Source: an uncultured Collinsella sp.
GTDB lineage: Bacteria; Actinomycetota; Coriobacteriia; Coriobacteriales; Coriobacteriaceae
Length of the DNA: 11,556 nt
Direction: 5' to 3'
Assembly (NCBI GenBank): GCA_959599635.1
Contig: CAUGJN010000045.1
Coordinates: forward strand, 1-11,556
The notes under the pieces are model-generated. The model was not told the DNA's origin. It saw only the letters and a list, made by a program, of their open reading frames with translations, and searched no databases. This document shows positions 1 through 7,065 of this stretch, in pieces (the first letter of the stretch is position 1; each line of letters begins with the position of its first letter). Made by a program: the position numbers and the translations under genes.

Positions 1-166
1 TGCCCTCGACCTGCTGCACGAGAAGAAGATCCTGATCACGCGCGGCGGCGGCTTCAACTGGGCTGAGCCCGACCACTTCCGTATCGTGTACCTGCCGCGC
101 ATGGAAGTGCTCAAGGAGTCCCTCGAAGACCTCGCCGACTTCTTCGATCACTACCGTCAATCATAA
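1..166 (+). CDS. Aminotransferase class I/II, AlaA-like, C-terminal fragment (5' end outside window)
   Basis: The reading frame is open from the window edge (first full codon at position 2) to a TAA at 164-166, giving the last 54 residues. The segment FNWAEPDHFRIVYLPR closely matches the C-terminal signature of AlaA-type alanine/pyruvate aminotransferases. These are cytoplasmic PLP enzymes that interconvert glutamate plus pyruvate with 2-oxoglutarate plus alanine. The Arg in HFRIV is the conserved residue that binds the substrate carboxylate in fold-type I aminotransferases. The chain ends in a usual place for the family, so the 3' end looks intact. Exact substrate cannot be told from this fragment. 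A strong terminator follows within 25 nt, so this gene is probably not co-transcribed with the next one. Confidence 0.85.
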   Translation, partial: ALDLLHEKKILITRGGGFNWAEPDHFRIVYLPRMEVLKESLEDLADFFDHYRQS

Positions 167-188
167 CGACAGAGATAGTCTGTCATTT

Positions 189-230
189 AACGGGCGGCCC
201 GTAACAGATTCGGGTCGCCCGTTTTCTGTT
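189..230 (+). terminator. Rho-independent terminator of the aminotransferase gene
   Basis: AACGGGCGGCCCG (189-201) pairs with CGGGTCGCCCGTT (211-223) as a 13-bp GC-rich stem with a single G-U wobble and a 9-nt loop. The last stem bases run into a T-rich tail (TTTTCTGTT). It begins 22 nt after the aminotransferase stop codon, the expected place for an intrinsic terminator. Confidence 0.9.
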
Positions 231-291
231 AAAGCTCGCGTTGTCGGCGTCTCGATCGTTTGGGTGAGTGGGGTTCGCGTGTGAACGGAAA

Positions 292-316
292 ACTGTATTC
301 CAAAATGGAATACAGT
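292..316. promoter_or_regulatory. 25-bp perfect palindrome, probable LysR-type operator
   Basis: ACTGTATTCC (292-301) and GGAATACAGT (307-316) are perfect 10-bp inverted arms around the 5-nt spacer AAAAT. The core TTCCAAAATGGAA fits the symmetric T-N11-A pattern of LysR-type regulators. Its centre (304) lies about 63 bp before the inferred transcription start near 367, the usual position of the LysR recognition site. A second TGGAAT half-site at 327-332 lies 21 bp, two helical turns, from the one at 306-311 and abuts the -35 element, as the activation site would. The LysR gene at 5597-6520 is the natural candidate to bind here. That link is inference. Confidence 0.65.
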
Positions 317-331
317 GTGCTTCAACTGGAA

Positions 332-360
332 TTGATGTCCGTGTGTCCGCTTTTTAGAAT
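332..360 (+). promoter_or_regulatory. Sigma70-type promoter of the amidohydrolase/ceramidase-like/PTS operon
   Basis: TTGATG (332-337) and TAGAAT (355-360) are separated by 17 bp and each resembles the -35 and -10 consensus. A start near 367 would leave a leader of about 26 nt before the ATG at 393. No other good promoter is seen between here and the PTS gene, so it probably drives the whole set. Confidence 0.55.
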
Positions 361-392
361 GTTCTCGACAAGATGAAAGGCGGTCCCCACCA

Positions 393-1427
393 ATGATTAT
401 CGATGCAAATTCCTACTGGTTTGACGAGCGCATCTTCCATGACGAGACACTCTGTGAACAGTTTTTGGCCGAGGTGCCCCGCGCTTACGACACCGAGGGC
501 TATCTGACCGTAAGCCCCACGGGCAAGCGACAGATTGTGATCGAAAAGCCCGCTGGCTTCCCGGGCCTTAACTATATCGAGGGAGACTACACCCTTGAGA
601 AGCGTCTGGCAGACATGGACGAGGCGGGGGTCGATAAAGCGATTCTCAAACTCCCCGGCTGCCATGAGTGGATGTCACTCGAGATGTGCCGGCGCTTCAA
701 CGACGGTATGGCCGCTGACGCAAAAGCGTCGAACGGTCGCTTGATACCGCTTGTCGCCGTGCCTCCCTTTGGCACCGAGGCGAACCTTGAGGAACTCGAT
801 CGCAGGCTCGACGAGGGTTTCGCGGGCGTGCAACTCTGCGCCCACTACGGCAAGCGCTATCTTGACGATCCGATCTTTTCGGGCTTTTTTGAGCGACTGA
901 ACGAACGCAGCGTCACCGTTTACGTGCACCATGTGCCCGTACCGGTCGAGCATACGTCGCTGCTCGCATACGACAACCTGCGTCGCTCCTACGGCCGTTG
1001 CGTCGACCAGACCACGGTGATCGGTCGTGAAATCTTCAGCGACTTCTTCGAGCGTTATCCCAACGTCAAGATGGTCCACTCCATGCTCGGTGGCGCTTAT
1101 TTTGCGTTTAAGGAGATGCTGCTGCCGCACGGTCCCAAGCGTCCAGATGCCTCGGGTCGCTTCCAGACCGATACCGAGACGGTCTCCAAGCGTCTTGAGA
1201 ACAACGTTTATTTCGACATGTCCCATGCTCAGCCCTGGGGCGAGACGCTTCTTGCCTGTGCGGTTGAAGTCCTTGGTGCAGACCATATTGTCTTTGGTAC
1301 GAGTTATCCCGTTAAACGCGAGTGGCTAACAGAGGGTGTCGCCTGCGTCCGCGCTACAGATTTAAGTGATACGGACAAGGACCTTATGCTTGGCGGCACG
1401 GCACGGCGCCTGTACGGCATCGAGTGA
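393..1427 (+). CDS. Amidohydrolase family 2 (ACMSD-like fold) protein with altered metal site
   Basis: This 344-residue cytoplasmic protein has the layout of the Amidohydro_2 (TIM-barrel) family, whose members include aminocarboxymuconate-semialdehyde decarboxylase and related metal-dependent hydrolases and decarboxylases. Recognisable blocks are the N-terminal strand MIIDANSYW, VYVHH near residue 178, MVHSMLGG near 228 and GTSYP at 302-306 followed by the C-terminal helix. In active relatives the N-terminal strand carries HxH and the last strand carries Asp (GTDYP). Here they are N6xY8 and Ser304, while His179/180 and His229 remain. The metal site is therefore probably changed or lost, and the reaction is unknown. 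The start at 393 has a modest AAAGGCGG site upstream and lies about 26 nt after the inferred transcription start. It is first in the operon, 26 nt before the next gene. No signal peptide is seen. Confidence 0.8.
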   Translation: MIIDANSYWFDERIFHDETLCEQFLAEVPRAYDTEGYLTVSPTGKRQIVIEKPAGFPGLNYIEGDYTLEKRLADMDEAGVDKAILKLPGCHEWMSLEMCRRFNDGMAADAKASNGRLIPLVAVPPFGTEANLEELDRRLDEGFAGVQLCAHYGKRYLDDPIFSGFFERLNERSVTVYVHHVPVPVEHTSLLAYDNLRRSYGRCVDQTTVIGREIFSDFFERYPNVKMVHSMLGGAYFAFKEMLLPHGPKRPDASGRFQTDTETVSKRLENNVYFDMSHAQPWGETLLACAVEVLGADHIVFGTSYPVKREWLTEGVACVRATDLSDTDKDLMLGGTARRLYGIE

Positions 1428-1453
1428 GCGACAGATAAAGGAGGGCGTTCGCC

Positions 1454-2722
1454 ATGGATAAGGGAGAGATGAAGGCCGGAGCCGCCCGGGTGGCCATTAA
1501 CTTAGAGGACGTATTGCCGTTCGACGGTTTCGACGCACTCCGTCATGAAATCTTTGTCCGTGCCTTCGTGGTCGAAGGGATGGGGCGGCGCGCTTGCATC
1601 CTTTCACTTGAGGTTACCTCGATCGCTCCGGCCCTACTCGCCGATCTGCGTGAGGTTGTCAAGGATGTCTCCAATTGCGACGGCGCCTTTTCTTGGGTGG
1701 TCCCGACCCACACGTTTTCTGCGCCTCACGTGCGCACCCCTGGGCATCTGGCCGACACCGATGCCCGCGATCGAAATGAGCGCTATCGTGCCGCGCTCAT
1801 CGCCGCGACACGCGCGGCTGTTGAGCAGGCGGTTGCGGGCATTCGCTCTGTCACGCTCGCCTCGGCGGAGGGCCACTGTCCTGTGAACGTTAACCGCGAC
1901 ATTGAGACGCCGGCCGGCTGGTGGCTGGGAGTAGACCCCAAGGGGTTTGCCGACCACGCGATGCCCGTACTTGTCGCGAGGGATGCTGAGGGCGGGCTCG
2001 TTGCCATGCTTGCGACGGCTGATGTCCAGTCTTCCGTGCTCGACGGATCGCACGATTCTCAAGGGAAGCGCGTGGTGAGCGGGGACCTCTTTGGCTTTGC
2101 CGCCATGGCTCTCGAGCGCGAATTGGGCGGAGTTGTGTTGCTGCTGCCCGGTGCCGCGGGGGATCAGAGTCCGGCGGAGCGCGCCGTGACCGTTGCGTTT
2201 GATTCGACCGGGGCGAAGCAAACGTTAGATGCTCACGAGAGTGGATATCGCATGCTGCATCGACAGGGTCGCGTTCTGAGCGATGCGTTGATTGAGGCCG
2301 TCCGTGCGGCGCGTGAGGACGATGCCATCGGCGTCGATGCTCGCACGGTCGACGTCCTTTTGCCCGCCCAGACGCGCGCCGACTTCTGCTCATTGGCCCC
2401 GCATCGAACTTATGAGTTTCATGCGGCGGGCGAACAGCGTACGAGGGTCTATTTACTTCGGCTGGGAAATGCCGAGTTCGTTGGTATCCAGCCCGAGGTT
2501 TCGAGCTCGTTTGGCGCCGCCGTGCGCGCCGCCCGATTCTGCCCCGTGCTCTTCGCCACGCTTGTCAACGGAGGGCAGAAGTATCTGCCGGCCCCCGATG
2601 CGTACGAGAAAATCACCTATGAGGCCATGAACTCCGGCTTTGCCGCCGGTTCCCATGAGCGCCTCCTCCAAACCATCCTTGCCGCTTTAAACGCGGCGCG
2701 ACAAAAAGGAGAACTTGCATGA
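1454..2722 (+). CDS. Neutral ceramidase-like (PF04734-type) protein, first paralog, degenerate metal site
   Basis: This 422-residue protein resembles the N-terminal catalytic domain of neutral/alkaline non-lysosomal ceramidases, zinc amidases that cleave N-acyl bonds. Visible family blocks are VVPTHTFSAPH (residues 82-92), CPVNVNRDI (142-150), LPGAAGDQSP (231-240, with the nucleophile-position Ser239), IQPE (345-348) and NGGQKYLP (372-379). Compared with the family, the strand that normally reads NxAVH has LATAD (186-190) with no His, and the Tyr after the conserved Asn is Gly374. Two zinc-ligand positions thus appear lost. There is no signal peptide and no C-terminal Ig-like domain, so it is a short cytoplasmic version. 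The start at 1454 follows AAAGGAGGG with 8-nt spacing. Its stop overlaps the next start by 4 nt (ATGA), implying translational coupling. Substrate is unknown, and it may be a non-catalytic partner of the next protein. Confidence 0.75.
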   Translation: MDKGEMKAGAARVAINLEDVLPFDGFDALRHEIFVRAFVVEGMGRRACILSLEVTSIAPALLADLREVVKDVSNCDGAFSWVVPTHTFSAPHVRTPGHLADTDARDRNERYRAALIAATRAAVEQAVAGIRSVTLASAEGHCPVNVNRDIETPAGWWLGVDPKGFADHAMPVLVARDAEGGLVAMLATADVQSSVLDGSHDSQGKRVVSGDLFGFAAMALERELGGVVLLLPGAAGDQSPAERAVTVAFDSTGAKQTLDAHESGYRMLHRQGRVLSDALIEAVRAAREDDAIGVDARTVDVLLPAQTRADFCSLAPHRTYEFHAAGEQRTRVYLLRLGNAEFVGIQPEVSSSFGAAVRAARFCPVLFATLVNGGQKYLPAPDAYEKITYEAMNSGFAAGSHERLLQTILAALNAARQKGELA

Positions 2723-3837
2723 ATATCGGACATGCACGCCGCAAGATTACCCCGCAAGGCGACATCTATCTAATCGGATACCGTAACCTCCCCAACCGTC
2801 TGGAGCCTGCGACAGGCGTCCATGACGACGTCTTCGCCAACGCGATTCTTTTCCAACAGGACGACCGCGAAGTTTTTCTCTTCAACGCCGATGTTCTCGA
2901 GTTTGAGGAGAGCATGGCCGAGGAGGTTAAGACGATGCTCGCCGAGCGCTACGGAATCGACCGTGATTGCGTTCTGCTCTCCGCGACGCACGACCACACT
3001 TCGATCGTCGCCTACCATCGCAGCTGGTGGACGGGAAAATTCAACGAGGACTACTATCGCTGGTTCCTCGATACCATCTGTCAATGCTTCGAAGAGTGCC
3101 GCGCCAGCGTGCGACCTGCGACCTGCCGCATGGGCAAAAAAGTCATCACCGGTTTCTACGACAACCGCATCATTCCCGGAGAGCTTGCCGACAATGAGGT
3201 TATCGTGGTGTCGTTCTTCGATGACGAAGGCAAATCGTTTGCGGGCTTTGTGAACTGGGCGGTGCATTCTGCCTGTGTCGGACCCGACTGCACGGAGCTC
3301 ACGAGCGAACTCGCCGGTCTTACCGGCAAAAAGCTCGCTCAGAGTCTTGGTTACTATCCGGCCATGGTCGTCGGTGCTGCTGGCGACTGTAGCGACCGCA
3401 ATTTTCGCCAGGGACGCGGCATTCCCGAGGTTGAGCGTGTTTCGACCGGTCTTGCCGAGGCGATTTCCCAGATCAAGCTCGATCGCGAGGTCGTTCTTGA
3501 CCGCATCGAGCCTCAGACGTTCTATCACACCGTTGCCCATGACGACTTTTCGCTCACGCTTAAGTGTGCCGTCATCAGTTTGGGCGGCCTGCATCTCTTT
3601 GTGTTCCCGAGTGAGCTCGGCAGCGACCTGGGTATTCGCATGAAGCGCGAATGTCCGGTCGAGGGAATAGTTTGCGGTTACACCAACGGCTATTTCGAGT
3701 ATTTCCTTCCGGCACGCGAGTACGGCCTCTCCTTTGAGACCGAGCGTACTCAGATTCCCCAGGGCGAACCGGAACGTCTGTGTGACAAGTTCTGCCAGAC
3801 GACGAGACTTCTCGGCGCAGCAGATTCGCGTCTGTAG
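2719..3837 (+). CDS. Neutral ceramidase-like (PF04734-type) protein, second paralog, metal site intact
   Basis: This 372-residue protein is a second member of the same family, with the expected ligand positions kept: SATHDHTS (88-95, His91/His93), NWAVHSACVGPD (179-190, His183), GAAGDCSDRN (219-228, Ser225 at the nucleophile position), FPSE (296-299, Glu299) and TNGYFEYFLP (322-331, Tyr325). In Pseudomonas aeruginosa ceramidase the equivalent His, His, Glu and Tyr hold zinc and the Ser lies in the active site. It is much shorter than true ceramidases, lacks a signal peptide and sits beside a PTS permease. A cytoplasmic amide or ester hydrolase acting on an imported compound is therefore more likely than a ceramidase; that is inference. 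The start at 2719 overlaps the previous stop and has AAAAAGGAG upstream, 7-10 nt from the ATG. After the stop, 193 bp without a clear terminator or promoter lead to the PTS gene. Confidence 0.78.
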   Translation: MNIGHARRKITPQGDIYLIGYRNLPNRLEPATGVHDDVFANAILFQQDDREVFLFNADVLEFEESMAEEVKTMLAERYGIDRDCVLLSATHDHTSIVAYHRSWWTGKFNEDYYRWFLDTICQCFEECRASVRPATCRMGKKVITGFYDNRIIPGELADNEVIVVSFFDDEGKSFAGFVNWAVHSACVGPDCTELTSELAGLTGKKLAQSLGYYPAMVVGAAGDCSDRNFRQGRGIPEVERVSTGLAEAISQIKLDREVVLDRIEPQTFYHTVAHDDFSLTLKCAVISLGGLHLFVFPSELGSDLGIRMKRECPVEGIVCGYTNGYFEYFLPAREYGLSFETERTQIPQGEPERLCDKFCQTTRLLGAADSRL

Positions 3838-4030
3838 ACCTGATTGCGTGACATGGGCTAATGAGGCTCGCTGCCATGTGATCGGCATCTTCCATCTTCT
3901 CTGCCGTTTCCTATCCCGGGCGTACGTGCGTCCGCGGATTTCAAAGGGGGAAGCGGGTTCCTTGCCCTCCCACGTCGACTACGGAGGCCTGAAATCTACG
4001 CTATGCCCCGCTCAGAAAAAGGAGAACTCC

Positions 4031-5473
4031 ATGAAATACCAGAAGCTTTGCGATGAAATCATCACAAAGGTCGGTGGTCGAGACAATGTGTTAGACGTGA
4101 GCCACTGCATTACGCGTCTCCGCTTCCACCTCAAGGATGAATCGCTCGCCCAGACCAATGAACTTAAGGCGACGAAGGGCGTCGTTGACGTCATCCAGGC
4201 CGGCGGACAGTATCAGGTCGTGATAGGTGCCACTGTCGAGGCCGTCTACAACGACCTTGTTCAGATTGGCGGGTTCGACTCCAAACCCGCACTCGATATC
4301 GATGAGGGCGACGACGTCAAAAAGGGGGATCCATTCTCGCGTCTGCTCGCCATCATTTCCGAGATTCTGCAGCCGGTTCTTGGCGTGCTTATGGCCGGTG
4401 GCTTTATCAAGTCGATGCTCGCGCTCTGCACGGTTGCCGGTTGGCTTGCCAAGGACAGCAATACGTATGTGACGCTCTCGGCAATCGGAGATTCGGTCTT
4501 CTATTACTTTCCGCTAATCATTGGCTGGACGTCGGCCAAGAAGTTCGGACTTAAGCCCGTTATGGGAATGGCGCTCGGTGGTATCCTCGTCTACCCGACG
4601 CTCGTTGCCCTTATGGGCGGAGATCCGCTCTACACGCTCGGCGCCGGCACGGTCTTCGAGTCCAATGTCTATGGTGATATTTTTGGCATCCCGCTGATCA
4701 TGCAGAATTACTCATCGACGATTCTGCCTGCGATCTTTATCGTCTGGATTGCCTCCAAGGTGCACAAGGCCCTTTCTAACGCGCTGCCCGCGCTTGTGAG
4801 TTCGTTCTTCTCCAACATCCTGACGCTCCTCATTTGTGGCATCCTTGGCCTGCTTGTGGTCGGTCCGGTCATGACGGTCCTCTCCAATATCGTTGCCCAG
4901 ATCATCTTGATGCTCATCAACTTCCAGCCCGCCATCGCCGGCTTCGTCATCGGCACGTTCTGGAGCCTGCTCGTCATGTTCGGCCTGCACTGGGGTATCA
5001 TCCCGCTGTGGTTTCTCGATGTCGCAACCTACGGCTATGACCTCATTAACCCGCTCGTGTATGCAGGCGGTTGTGCCATCGCCGGTGCTGTGCTTGGCAT
5101 GGTCATCCGAACCAAGGATTCCGAGGAAAATGCTGCCGTCAACATTCCCGCCCTTGTCTCTTCGATTTTCGGTGTCAACGAGCCTGCGCTTTACGCCATC
5201 TTGCTGCCGCGTAAGCGCCTTATGTGGGCAACCTTTATTTCCGCTGGTGTAGGCGGCGCCATCGCCGGCCTCATGGGCGCCAAACTCTATGCCTTCGGTG
5301 CCTCCGGCCCGCTTGGTTTCCCGAGCTTTATTAACCCTGCCGGCATCGACACGGGCTTTATCGGCCTTGTCATCTCCGGTGTGGTCGCTTTCGTTCTGGC
5401 TCTTGTCGCCGCTATGGTGATCGGTACCAGGAAGGACGAGGGCGGTAAGGCGCTCAACATCTCGGTGGACTAG
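4031..5473 (+). CDS. PTS EIIBC permease, glucose/sucrose/beta-glucoside superfamily
   Basis: This 480-residue membrane protein imports a sugar and phosphorylates it on entry. Residues 1-80 form the EIIB domain with the phosphorylatable Cys26 in SHCITRLRF. Residues from about 105 to 465 form the EIIC channel, with many hydrophobic segments, GLHWGIIPLW (318-327) and GVNEPALY (381-388), the substrate-site loop. Most of this family has GITEP or GVTEP here; Asn in place of Thr recalls the Lac/cellobiose family. There is no EIIA domain after EIIC, so an EIIA must be supplied in trans. The ATG at 4031 is chosen because AAAAAGGAG lies 6-9 nt upstream and the protein then starts exactly at the EIIB domain. 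The frame stays open further upstream, but that part overlaps the previous gene and resembles nothing. No strong promoter is visible in the 193-bp gap, so it is probably transcribed with the upstream genes. The sugar is unknown. Confidence 0.9.
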   Translation: MKYQKLCDEIITKVGGRDNVLDVSHCITRLRFHLKDESLAQTNELKATKGVVDVIQAGGQYQVVIGATVEAVYNDLVQIGGFDSKPALDIDEGDDVKKGDPFSRLLAIISEILQPVLGVLMAGGFIKSMLALCTVAGWLAKDSNTYVTLSAIGDSVFYYFPLIIGWTSAKKFGLKPVMGMALGGILVYPTLVALMGGDPLYTLGAGTVFESNVYGDIFGIPLIMQNYSSTILPAIFIVWIASKVHKALSNALPALVSSFFSNILTLLICGILGLLVVGPVMTVLSNIVAQIILMLINFQPAIAGFVIGTFWSLLVMFGLHWGIIPLWFLDVATYGYDLINPLVYAGGCAIAGAVLGMVIRTKDSEENAAVNIPALVSSIFGVNEPALYAILLPRKRLMWATFISAGVGGAIAGLMGAKLYAFGASGPLGFPSFINPAGIDTGFIGLVISGVVAFVLALVAAMVIGTRKDEGGKALNISVD

Positions 5474-5493
5474 TCTGTCTGCGCACTTTAACT

Positions 5494-5545
5494 AAATATG
5501 CCTCGGACGGTGACGTGCCGCCCGAGGCATATTTGTGTTTTGTGC
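5494..5545. terminator. Terminator between convergent PTS and lysR genes
   Basis: AAATATGCCTCGG (5494-5506) and CCGAGGCATATTT (5522-5534) form a perfect 13-bp stem. A T-rich stretch follows on the + strand, and an A-flanked mirror of it on the left can serve the - strand. It lies 20 nt after the PTS stop and about 50 nt past the lysR stop, so it probably works in both directions. Confidence 0.88.
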
Positions 5546-5596
5546 CGTTGTCAGCGTGTTTGCGGACACAAGCCTGCGGTTGTGGAGCAACGGGGA

Positions 5597-6520
5597 TTAT
5601 GACGGTCGTGCCGCGGTGGAAGACGCACGGTCGCCCTGCAGGAGCTGACGGTAGGGGAGGAAGCCGATGAACGAGACGACCGCCTGCGAGTGCGCGGCGT
5701 TCCGCTTGAGGTAGAGCCTGACCTCGGAGGTCGTCGCGGGCTCAAGCGGCACCAGGGCTACCTTTCCGCTGGCAAGCGATTCTGCCGGCTTGCGCATGAG
5801 GAATGAGACACCGGCGCCGCGTGCGACAAGAGAGATGATGTTCTCGGCTCGTTTGCCGGTGAACGTAACACGTGGGCCAAATCCAGCTTTGCGACAAAGG
5901 GAAAGGACGAGCTCGCTTACGAACGAGCCTTGGGGAAGCATGAGGAAATTCTCGTCGATAAGGTCGTCTATCTCGACGGTGTCACGTTCGGCGAGTGGAT
6001 GGTCGAGCGAAAGGACGGCCACGAGCCGGTCGGTCGTAAAGGGAATCTTTTTGAACTCCGGCTCGATGGCGCCGCTGTCGCGGATGAAGGCCAGGTCAAT
6101 GTCCTCGTGCAGGAGCATGCGCTTGAGTGTGTCGCCCTCGCCTTCGATGAGCTCGACAGAATATGAGGGGTTCGCCTGCTGAAAATCGATGACGGCGTCC
6201 GTAATCCCATAAGGGGTCATAATGGGGATAGAACCGACGGTGAGGTGCTCGAGCGGCTCATCTGCACCTATTTGAATGGCGGCAAGATAGCGATGCTGAA
6301 GCGTCGCAATTTTTTGCGCATAGGGGAGGAGCGCTTCACCTTGCGCGGTGAGTGTTACGTGGCGCTTGCTTCGATCGATGAGCTTGCAGCCGAGTTCGTG
6401 CTCCATTGCCATGATGTGCTTGGAGAGGGTTGATTGCGACATGAAAAGCAGTTCCGCCGCATCAAGAAACGTGCGTGACTGCGCTAAGATGGCGAATTCG
6501 CCGAAGCGGCTGATATCCAT
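5597..6520 (-). CDS. LysR-family transcriptional regulator
   Basis: This 307-residue protein has the usual LysR length and order. The N-terminal winged helix-turn-helix spans about residues 1-60 (FGEFAILAQSRTFLDAAELL, then MSQSTLSKHIMAMEHELGCKL and the wing RSKRHVTLTAQG). A linker helix follows, then an effector-binding domain from about residue 90 (LTVGSIPIMTPYGI) to the end. LysR proteins usually act as tetramers that activate a nearby operon when an effector is bound. The ATG at 6520 has GGAGG (complement of 6528-6532) with 7-nt spacing; that site is half of the palindrome GGAGGCCTCC. It is convergent with the PTS operon, and the palindrome at 292-316 matches the geometry of a LysR target, so control of that operon is a reasonable inference. 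Only 36 bp separate it from the upstream deformylase gene, so the two may share a transcript. Confidence 0.93.
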   Translation of the reverse strand: MDISRFGEFAILAQSRTFLDAAELLFMSQSTLSKHIMAMEHELGCKLIDRSKRHVTLTAQGEALLPYAQKIATLQHRYLAAIQIGADEPLEHLTVGSIPIMTPYGITDAVIDFQQANPSYSVELIEGEGDTLKRMLLHEDIDLAFIRDSGAIEPEFKKIPFTTDRLVAVLSLDHPLAERDTVEIDDLIDENFLMLPQGSFVSELVLSLCRKAGFGPRVTFTGKRAENIISLVARGAGVSFLMRKPAESLASGKVALVPLEPATTSEVRLYLKRNAAHSQAVVSFIGFLPYRQLLQGDRASSTAARPS

Positions 6521-6556
6521 AGGGAGGCCTCCGGTACCCTCATTTTGGCAGGTGGC

Positions 6557-6967
6557 CTAAACCACGACGCCGTTGCAGTGGTCGATTTCGTGTTGGATGA
6601 TCTCGGCGGTGTAGCCCGAGAAGTTTTTGATGCGGTGGACGAAGTTCTCGTCCAGATACTCCACCTTAATGCGGCGATAACGGGTACAGGGGCGCTCTCC
6701 AACCAGCGAAAGGCATCCTTCGCTCGTCTGATAGGCATTGACCTGCTCAAGAATTTGAGGGTTGTACATCAGGAGCGCCCTGTTGCCGTCCTTTACGCAG
6801 ATGATGCGTTTGCGCACGCCAATCATATTGGCGGCGAGGCCCACGCACTCGTGCTCATGCTCATGGAGCGTATCCAGGAGGTCCTGCCCGGTCACGGCGT
6901 CATCGGGGGCCGCGTCTTCGGAAGGCAGGCGCAAAAAGAACTCGGATTTCATGATGGGTTTGATCAT
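6557..6967 (-). CDS. def: Peptide deformylase, short 136-residue variant
   Basis: Peptide deformylase removes the formyl group from the N-terminal methionine of new proteins in the cytoplasm, using a metal held by one Cys and two His. All three family motifs are present. Motif 1 reads CVGLAANM where GxGLAAxQ is usual, so the Gln is replaced by Met. Motif 2 is SEGCLS with the metal Cys. Motif 3 is QHEIDH with two metal His and the catalytic Glu. The protein ends only six residues after motif 3 (CNGVVV), without the C-terminal helix of longer forms. A recognised group of clostridial deformylases of about 136 residues has the same AANMIG motif and ending, so this looks like a genuine short form, not a truncation. 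The ATG at 6967 is preceded by GAGGAG with 6-nt spacing. A second, standard deformylase elsewhere in the genome is likely. Confidence 0.9.
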   Translation of the reverse strand: MIKPIMKSEFFLRLPSEDAAPDDAVTGQDLLDTLHEHEHECVGLAANMIGVRKRIICVKDGNRALLMYNPQILEQVNAYQTSEGCLSLVGERPCTRYRRIKVEYLDENFVHRIKNFSGYTAEIIQHEIDHCNGVVV

Positions 6968-7065
6968 GGCGGGCTCCTCATGTCTCATGCTTTCGTGGAC
7001 TTTTAATAATAGCGCGGAAGGAAAGCTGCGCGTCCGCGTTACAATCTTTCGACGTTGGACCATGT

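Noticed and set aside
2770..3888. Long open frame on the - strand opposite the second ceramidase-like gene
   Set aside because: It has no recognisable domain and no good ribosome binding site, and it mirrors a + strand gene with clear family motifs. It is a GC-driven shadow frame.
3941..3971. Weak hairpin GGAA-GCGGG-TTCC and TTGCCC word before the PTS gene as a terminator or promoter
   Set aside because: The stem is only 4 bp without a T run, and no -10 element lies at a suitable distance from TTGCCC.
3734..4030. 99-codon upstream extension of the PTS gene
   Set aside because: It overlaps the previous gene and has no family similarity. The ATG at 4031 has a strong ribosome binding site and begins exactly at the EIIB domain.
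6523..6532. GGAGGCCTCC palindrome over the lysR ribosome binding site as an operator or RNA switch
   Set aside because: It has no loop, so it cannot fold as a hairpin on itself, and 10 bp is too short to argue for a protein site. It is treated as a chance overlap with GGAGG.
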